A stretch of DNA of 64,000 nucleotides from Torreya grandis. Taxonomy: Eukaryota; Streptophyta; Pinopsida; Cupressales; Taxaceae. The stretch lies in the NCBI GenBank assembly GCA_037957365.1, contig JARHVA010008423.1:122001-186000 (forward strand), given 5' to 3'. Below are positions 57,691 to 64,000 of this stretch, piece by piece (position 1 is the stretch's first letter; every line of letters begins with the position of its first letter). The translations under genes and the position numbers were made by a program. The notes under the pieces are model-generated. The model had not been told where the DNA came from. It worked only from the letters and a program-made list of their open reading frames with translations, and searched no databases.

Positions 57691-60600
57691 ATATGACCTT
57701 TATTTTAATACATATAATCTCTATAAAATATTCATCACAAATCATATATCCTTTTTTTATGGTCTATAATATATTTTACTCCTTTGTAATATATTATTTT
57801 ATTCACTTACTATCTACACACTCCAATAGGCCTAAAATTGCCTTGTATTTATACAAGTCTTTTGTTCATATCTTATTGGTCAGACAAACACCCTTAAAAT
57901 ATTAGGTCAGACATGGAATATATCTTAGGAAATCTCATAAACATGGATAAAATGTGATTTGAGTCACTTTAGGTCTGATCTACCTCAATTAGGCCTTATC
58001 TCATCTTTAGGTCTCATGGAGGCCTAATCCCATTAGGTATACTTAGGACACATTAATTTGCCTTACTTGGAACACATTAAAATAAATCACATGGAATGAA
58101 AACATAATATTAAAATAAAATAGACCCATGATAAGTTCATCTAGGCTCCATTACACCTTTTAAATCCAACCACTACTTGAAGCACACCATTTGTATTGTT
58201 CATAATTAGGCCTTCTCATACATAGAAAGTCTATCTTAAACAACTTAAGTATAATTTTTTTTTTCCAAAAAACCATTGAAAAAATAAAATATATATAATA
58301 TAAATTACCTAATTTTAATCACCATATGTTTTATAATTCAAAAATTAGAACGAAATTACTCAAACCCTTCTCTGGAAGTAGCCCACTCAGAACTGCCAAC
58401 TAGTCTCAAAACATAGTCATGTAAACTTGAACTTATAACACCTAAAAGATCACAATAAATGAATTAAAATTATCATAAAACATAATTATGACAACCTACA
58501 ACAAATATATCAAAATCTATAATGGAAATTATTGGTCTTGCAAACCAATTTGTTGACCTTTTGTCTCATAGACCTCACTTAATCAGACAAGCCATTTTGG
58601 CTTCAATATTTCAAATTCTTACATTAAATTCCAAGATTATAAAAATAATGGATAGAAAATAAAATTAATAAATATAAACATAATTTAAATTATATTCTTC
58701 AAGTTATGGCATAGAGCCTCAAACTGATTACTACAACTTGCTTACCTAGAACTGGTAGTTTGCCTTAAAGACTAGCTATGGTGATTTTGACCTTCAATAC
58801 CTATATGAAAATTTATAGAGACTCCTAATTCATATGTATAATATTATGAGATAATTATTCCATTTTAATATATAGGTATAACATGGTAAAAATGTAGTAT
58901 TGGTCTTGTAGACCAATCTCATGACCTCACTGTACACAAACCTCACTGAGCTTGACAAGTCAACTTTTGAGAAACTTTTTGATATATACAATGATATAAA
59001 AACTTATATCAAACATGAAAATTTATTAAAAGTATTTAAATACATATCCATGTAGTTTTATTCATCTATATTCCATGATAACACATCCTTAATCAACTTC
59101 TCACTTTTACTTGGTTTTCTCATTGTTCGCACAATTGGGCTTGTTAGCATTATGTCAACTTGGATGATCATTTTAACATAATTTAGGGATATAAATTGTC
59201 TATAAAATACCATGGAAATAAAATACAAGTATCAATATTTGTCCTTCATTCATTTATAAACTTTGATTTGGTCAACTCTAACAGCTACAATAAATCTATG
59301 AGAAACAATGCCTTTCCTATAGGGTCCACTCACTCACCTAACAAAACAATCACATTTAGAGGTTTTTGGGAGAGTTGAATAAAACATATAATCACTTAAA
59401 TATCTATAAACATCCATTTTTATCACTTTATAATAATTTATTTTATATCAAGTCACTATTATGGTTTTTTGAGGGTTTAAACCATCTTCCAGTCTTAACA
59501 ATCATTCATAAATAATAGCCCCTTAATCCAAAAATTAATACTTGAAAATTTGAGATATGACCCTTAAAAATTTACCATGAATATATTAAGTTATAATATA
59601 TATGCTAATTATTCCAATAAACATTTGAAAGTCCTTCTTGGGTTGATAACCCTTCATTCTATGCACACGAGAGACCTCAAATCCACTTTTCATGCCTTAT
59701 CTTGAAAAACATGACCTCAAAATTGGTCAAAACACATAGGATAATCTATCACACAACTTAAAATTCTCATATTCTTATTATTTTCTTGAAATCTGAATCT
59801 CATACCTCATTTGTCCACCATCTCTCTCTTTGCTCTCCAGACCTTGACCTCCAAATTATATTAGGCCTAAAAGATTACTTCAAGATTATTTACTTACACT
59901 ATCCACATCATTATAAAACTCAATAAACCCATATAATGATACAATACTTATTTAAATCCTTTATAGGCCTTGAAAATACCACATGCCACCTCATTAAGTC
60001 AGACAGGGTCTAGAACTAGTCTAGTTGTAGACTTGGACTTAAAGTCTTACCCCTGTAGGCTCATCTTAAAAATCTCCTGAGTGATAAAATGACTCATATT
60101 AATGATCAAAAAGCTTTATAAATCCTCTTATTCCTTTTTTCATACATCTCACCAAGCCACCAAGCCACTAGGACTTTTCATGCTATGACTACTGCCATGA
60201 CTAGGCTTCTCAAGCACTTGAAACTTGACAATTGAAATTAAAACACTTATAAAGTTATATTATATAAACTTATCTTTCATGATCACATAGTTCAAAACCA
60301 CATTTCACAAGATTTTTATTTCTTAATTCACTAGACCTCACTATACACACCTTCTTATAGAGTCTAGACTAGGCTTCTCAAGACACCTTATACTCAAGAA
60401 CCAGTACTCAAGCATGCTTTACTTGATTTGAACCTTGATATTAACCTAAAAATAATAATTAGGTTACATTAAAATTATATCTCAATAGAGATACATTAGG
60501 TTTCCTTCAAATTCTCTCTTGTCACATGGCTTCCTTGTCACATCAAGCACATAAGCTCATACCTCATAGACTACTCACCATGCATCTTCAATAGATGCAC

Positions 60601-60900
60601 CTTGATATCAATGAAATCAAACTTGACATCAAATGACATAAATATTAACATAAATGAAAAAACTTATCAACATGGAAAACCAAATCCCAAGGTGATTTTT
60701 ATCCCTAAAGGGGTGGCTATAGGCATATGAAGTGAAATATTACCATAACCATGGAAAACAAGTGATTTTGGGGTAATTGAATATTTAACCTAGAAATATG
60801 GCTTATTAGGATATGATGCTATGAAAAGTGTCATCCATTTAAGGCAAGGATTACACAAGCCTGATCATAGAGTGAATTTACCCCTATATTTTTTAGGATC
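57691..60900. other. Unassigned A+T-rich sequence with diffuse repeats
   Basis: No gene, LTR pair or transposon domain recognised. Short frames (57693-57905, 59196-59378) have no supporting features. Contains weakly repeated blocks at 58520-60370. Confidence 0.5.
58520..60370. repeat. Diffuse degenerate repeats
   Basis: TATTGGTCTTG…ACCAAT followed by TTGACC or ATGACC, then CCTCACT…GACAAG, occurs at about 58530 and 58897 (period about 370 bp). GACTAGGCTTCTCAAG occurs at about 60199 and 60366. Probably an old tandem array. Confidence 0.45.
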
Positions 60901-63124
60901 CATATAGGTTATATATTTAAAACACAAGAAAAGTCCAACCTTCATCAGATACCATGGAATCATACAACTTATTTGTAACCATAACTTCATTAGATAGACA
61001 ATGGAGAAGTTATTTAGGCATCCTTTTTTTTAAAAATGAAAGAAAGGCCCAAAATTAAAATAATATACCTCTATGTAGCTAGAACACCAAGGGCTAGTTC
61101 AAAGGAAGGGGATTCTACAATAAAATTATCTCCAAATCCAAGACAAGGAGAGGAAGTGAGAACACAAGTCTCCAATAGAAGCTATGAGGTCACTTTGGAG
61201 CCAACCAAAGACAATACAAAGAAATAAGATATGACCTATGGTTCCATAGGTAATTTATATAGTCACCCTAAGCTGTATATTACTAAAAAACCTATAATTA
61301 TTTTAGAGGAGGAAAGACAGTCCCAAAATTCCTTCACCTAAAATATTAAGAAGGTATTATCAAATAAAAAGAGGGCATATACTAAAATAACCTAGCCTTA
61401 TTTTTCCATCAAAAAGGAGGATAATAAAAATGATTTTTCAAGAGGATGAGGATATAAAAAGGGGTGCTAATAAAACACTTAGAACCCTCAATCGACAAAC
61501 CCATATGGAAATTCCAAGTGTGGGAGAAGAACATGAATTTGGAGGGATTAAATTAGAAGAAAACAAACATGAAAAAGTTAAAGAGGAACATAGAGTAGGG
61601 ATTGTATTGATATGGAAAAAGATGTAGTAAAATTTCCTCCATCTTCATCACCTTCACCTTCCTCTCCTCCACCTTCATCATCTAAGCCACCTCTTGACAA
61701 AGGTAAATATCCAATGAATGAAGAAGAAGAAGAAGAAGAAGAAGAAGAAGAGGCCCATTATTCTAGATCAAATGAGTAAATAAAGATATAACAAAACCTT
61801 CTTATTTATAAACCTAAAACAAAAATGAAACAACATACAGAGAAGATTGCTTTCTTTTGACTACAAATCCAAGGTAGGGACATTACTATCTTCTATGTGC
61901 AAAAATAATTTTAAAAAGTTAATAATCAGTCCATGGAAAAAGACAAGGAGGTAGGGGTACTCAAATAAAATATAGTTAAATTGAAATCAATTCTAGACCA
62001 ACATGCTAAAACACATCCTAAAAAATAATTGGATAGAGAAGACTAAACCTTATTGCCTTCTCAAGATGTCTTGTCTATATGGGATAGGACCTACACTAAA
62101 TTTAGGCAGATCAAGGTAGAAAATAGGAAGCTTATGGATGAGAAAAAGAAATTAAAAGAGGAATGTGAGGAGGCACAAAAAAAAACTTAGAAAACTAAAT
62201 CCACCATTCAAGTAGCCTATGATATGGGTGAAAAAAATTTAGCATGTAGGAAACCGTCCTCTGGTTAGAACCTTTTTCTTCAATAAGAATATCTTACGTG
62301 GCAACTACTGAGAATTTCTTGTGATTAAAACCATGAAATAGTAGATGAACAAGAATTCTTGGATATTTTTGCACATAACACTCCAGACCATCAAATTTTT
62401 TTATGTGAATTATATTTATGTGATTATATTCTAAGGAATAGGTTTAGATTATTGATCAATCTTTTTATAGGAGAGATTCAACTCAAAGCTCTCATTTCTA
62501 CCTTTAGAAACTATTTTTCTTGGGAATAGATCACTGATGAGTATTTTGACAAAGCAAGGTTAGTAGGAATTTGCATGAAACCTTAGTGTGATAATGCACT
62601 TAAAAATTTACAAGCATTTAAAGTTAAATATTTTTGGAATATGCGAGAGCATACATAACTTGTAGCAAAACATTGAGGATTTTGAGAGATTTACTCAACA
62701 TAATTTTGAAAAAATAGTAGTGGTGGGTATGAAGACATGGGAAATAGTTACCATCCTTTTAAAGAGAATATAAATAATTTACCCCACTAATCTCTGATGG
62801 TATCTTAAAAGGGCCAAAGCCATTATAAATATCATTTCATAAGTCATTCATCAAGAGGGAAACAAACCTTAGGTTGGTATGAGGCTTAGGTCACCACTCC
62901 TTATCAGTCCCATGTCACCATGGAAAAATACATCACCCCAATCCACTGAAAATTTTTATATATGGATAACATATGCTCTTCAAGATATGGGATTCATACC
63001 TGTAACTAAGTGCACTTTGATCTATAACTATGATGTTTATGATCTTAGCCAAAATCTGGAGCAAAAAATATTCAACTATAAAGAAAGAAGGATGTAGATT
63101 GAAAGAAGGATTGCAAAAGGTAAA
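60901..63124 (+). pseudogene. Element D: unidentified charged ORF (ORF-Y)
   Basis: A long decayed frame. Open pieces are 61036-61227 and 61430-61627. Next is a Pro/Ser stretch and a run of about eleven Glu coded by (GAA)n at 61720-61752. A coiled-coil-like stretch follows (KLMDEKKKLKEECEEAQKK, about 62130-62190). A better-kept block comes after: DEQEFLDIFAHN and DYILRNRFRLLINLF (about 62345-62470), FRNYFSWE and MREHT. It ends shortly before a polypurine tract, so it is probably the 3'-most gene of an LTR element. No family recognised; no RT, PR or IN motif. Confidence 0.45.
61720..61752 (+). repeat. (GAA)n trinucleotide run
   Basis: Eleven uninterrupted GAA/AAG units, in frame as poly-Glu in ORF-Y. 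Confidence 0.95.
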
Positions 63125-63136
63125 GTGTGGGGGAAA
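63125..63136 (+). other. Polypurine tract of element D
   Basis: GTGTGGGGGAAA immediately followed by TGATGAG. The GTGTGGGGG form just before TG is common at the 3' LTR edge of plant gypsy elements. Confidence 0.7.
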
Positions 63137-64000
63137 TGATGAGTCCATTTTATGAATCATTATATACACATTTTGACCTTACTACACCTATTAACCTACC
63201 TTATTAAATTGGACATTGTATTCATTTTATGACTTGTATCTTAGTTTGAAATATAAGATAGGTACTTATATCTTAGTTGTATGTGTGAGCCTATGTTTCT
63301 TAATTTTACCATTAAGTTTTGACTTTTGACATGGTTAATTATTTAGTTTTGTATGTACATAAGAGATAATATACTATAATTGAATGTGAATATTTTTGGA
63401 AAAGAACATTGATCCTTAAAGACAAAATTTAAGTGTGATGAAGCTTTCCATCAGAGCGTTAGAGTTCAATAGTGAAGCTTTCAATTTTGATAGTAAAGAT
63501 ATAGAGTTTGACAGTGAAGTTTTAGAGTGTTATAAATAGGTTTAAGTATGTACCATGAAGTTATAAAGTACATCAACATAGCTTAAAAATAATTCCATAT
63601 ATCATTAAAAGCATGTCAAATACATTTTTTGATGAAGTTAAAATATTCCAAAGATGTCTATGGGTCACTTCTTTGAGTCATGGATACACTTAATTTTTAT
63701 AGCATTCTATTTAAAAAATTTCCTCTTATAGACATGATTGTACAATACCATTATATTCGTAAAAGAATTTTGGATTAATAGATATAAACCAAGGACAAAA
63801 TGATGTAACTAACTACATCTAAACATGTAATTACACTTCCATTTATTTCTAACATTTTTCCTTGGAACCTAGGGAGTTATATCACCTTTTCTATTTTGTG
63901 AATAAGTTAGATCACAATCATGATCCTATTAGGCTATTAGTTTCTTCAAGTATTTAGGGATAGCATTTAGAAGCATGTGAAAATAAAAAAGCATATTCTT
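63137..64000 (+). repeat. Element D 3' LTR, start (runs off the window)
   Basis: Begins TGATGAGTCCATTTTATG after the polypurine tract. No coding frame. Holds a short internal repeat near 63460-63530 (TAGAGTT…AGTGAAG units). No second copy in this window, so the LTR call rests on the TG plus tract. Confidence 0.55.

Noticed and set aside
1..64000. Search for a host gene, tRNA, rRNA, riboswitch or bacterial-type system.
   Set aside because: None could be supported. All recognisable coding sequence belongs to retrotransposons or unknown ORFs within them.

Overview
The window looks like a piece of a large, repeat-rich land-plant nuclear genome. It is strongly A+T-rich. I see no intact host gene, tRNA, rRNA or CRISPR array. 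Nearly everything that can be identified is decayed LTR retrotransposon sequence, nested several layers deep. The density of old, stop-riddled Ty3/gypsy copies would suit a gymnosperm or another slow-turnover giant genome, but that is inference; no single-copy gene is present to place the organism.

Layout. Element A is a Ty3/gypsy family whose repeat unit is about 13.3 kb once insertions are removed. Copy A1 (+ strand, 1-30272) carries the end of an unidentified ORF (ORF-X), a spacer, gag, PR, an extra RNase H, RT, RNase H, IN, a 3' region, an LTR, then ORF-X and the spacer again. Copy A2 (- strand, 42977-30273) is one whole unit in the opposite orientation, meeting A1 tail to tail in a long palindrome at about 30272. 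A short + strand piece (A3, 42978-43070) continues the A 5'-UTR beyond A2. The simplest reading is a tandem array of A units in which one unit was inverted in place.

Two later insertions interrupt A1. Element B (10651-18814, - strand) has 2.6-kb LTRs and no recognisable RT, and resembles a LARD-type non-autonomous element. Element E (20054-26169, - strand) is a Ty3/gypsy chromovirus with gag, PR, RT, RNase H, IN and a chromodomain-like tail; its PBS, PPT and an imperfect 5-bp target duplication are visible. Element C (43071-57690, + strand) interrupts A3. It has a 1.13-kb terminal repeat, a gag and a protease but no detected RT, palindromic tandem motifs, and an antisense region resembling the plant mobile domain. 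From 57691 to about 60900 there is unassigned sequence with diffuse repeats. A last partial element (D, about 60900-64000, + strand) has an unidentified charged ORF, a clear polypurine tract at 63125-63136 and the start of its 3' LTR.

How the parts work together: in each family gag packages the RNA, PR processes the polyprotein, RT and RNase H copy the RNA, and IN inserts the DNA. All copies here are disrupted by stops, frameshifts or lost catalytic residues, so none should be autonomous. The least ordinary items are the large ORF-X carried by element A (about 1,020 codons, three copies, no family recognised), the extra RNase H placed before RT, and the inverted-unit architecture.
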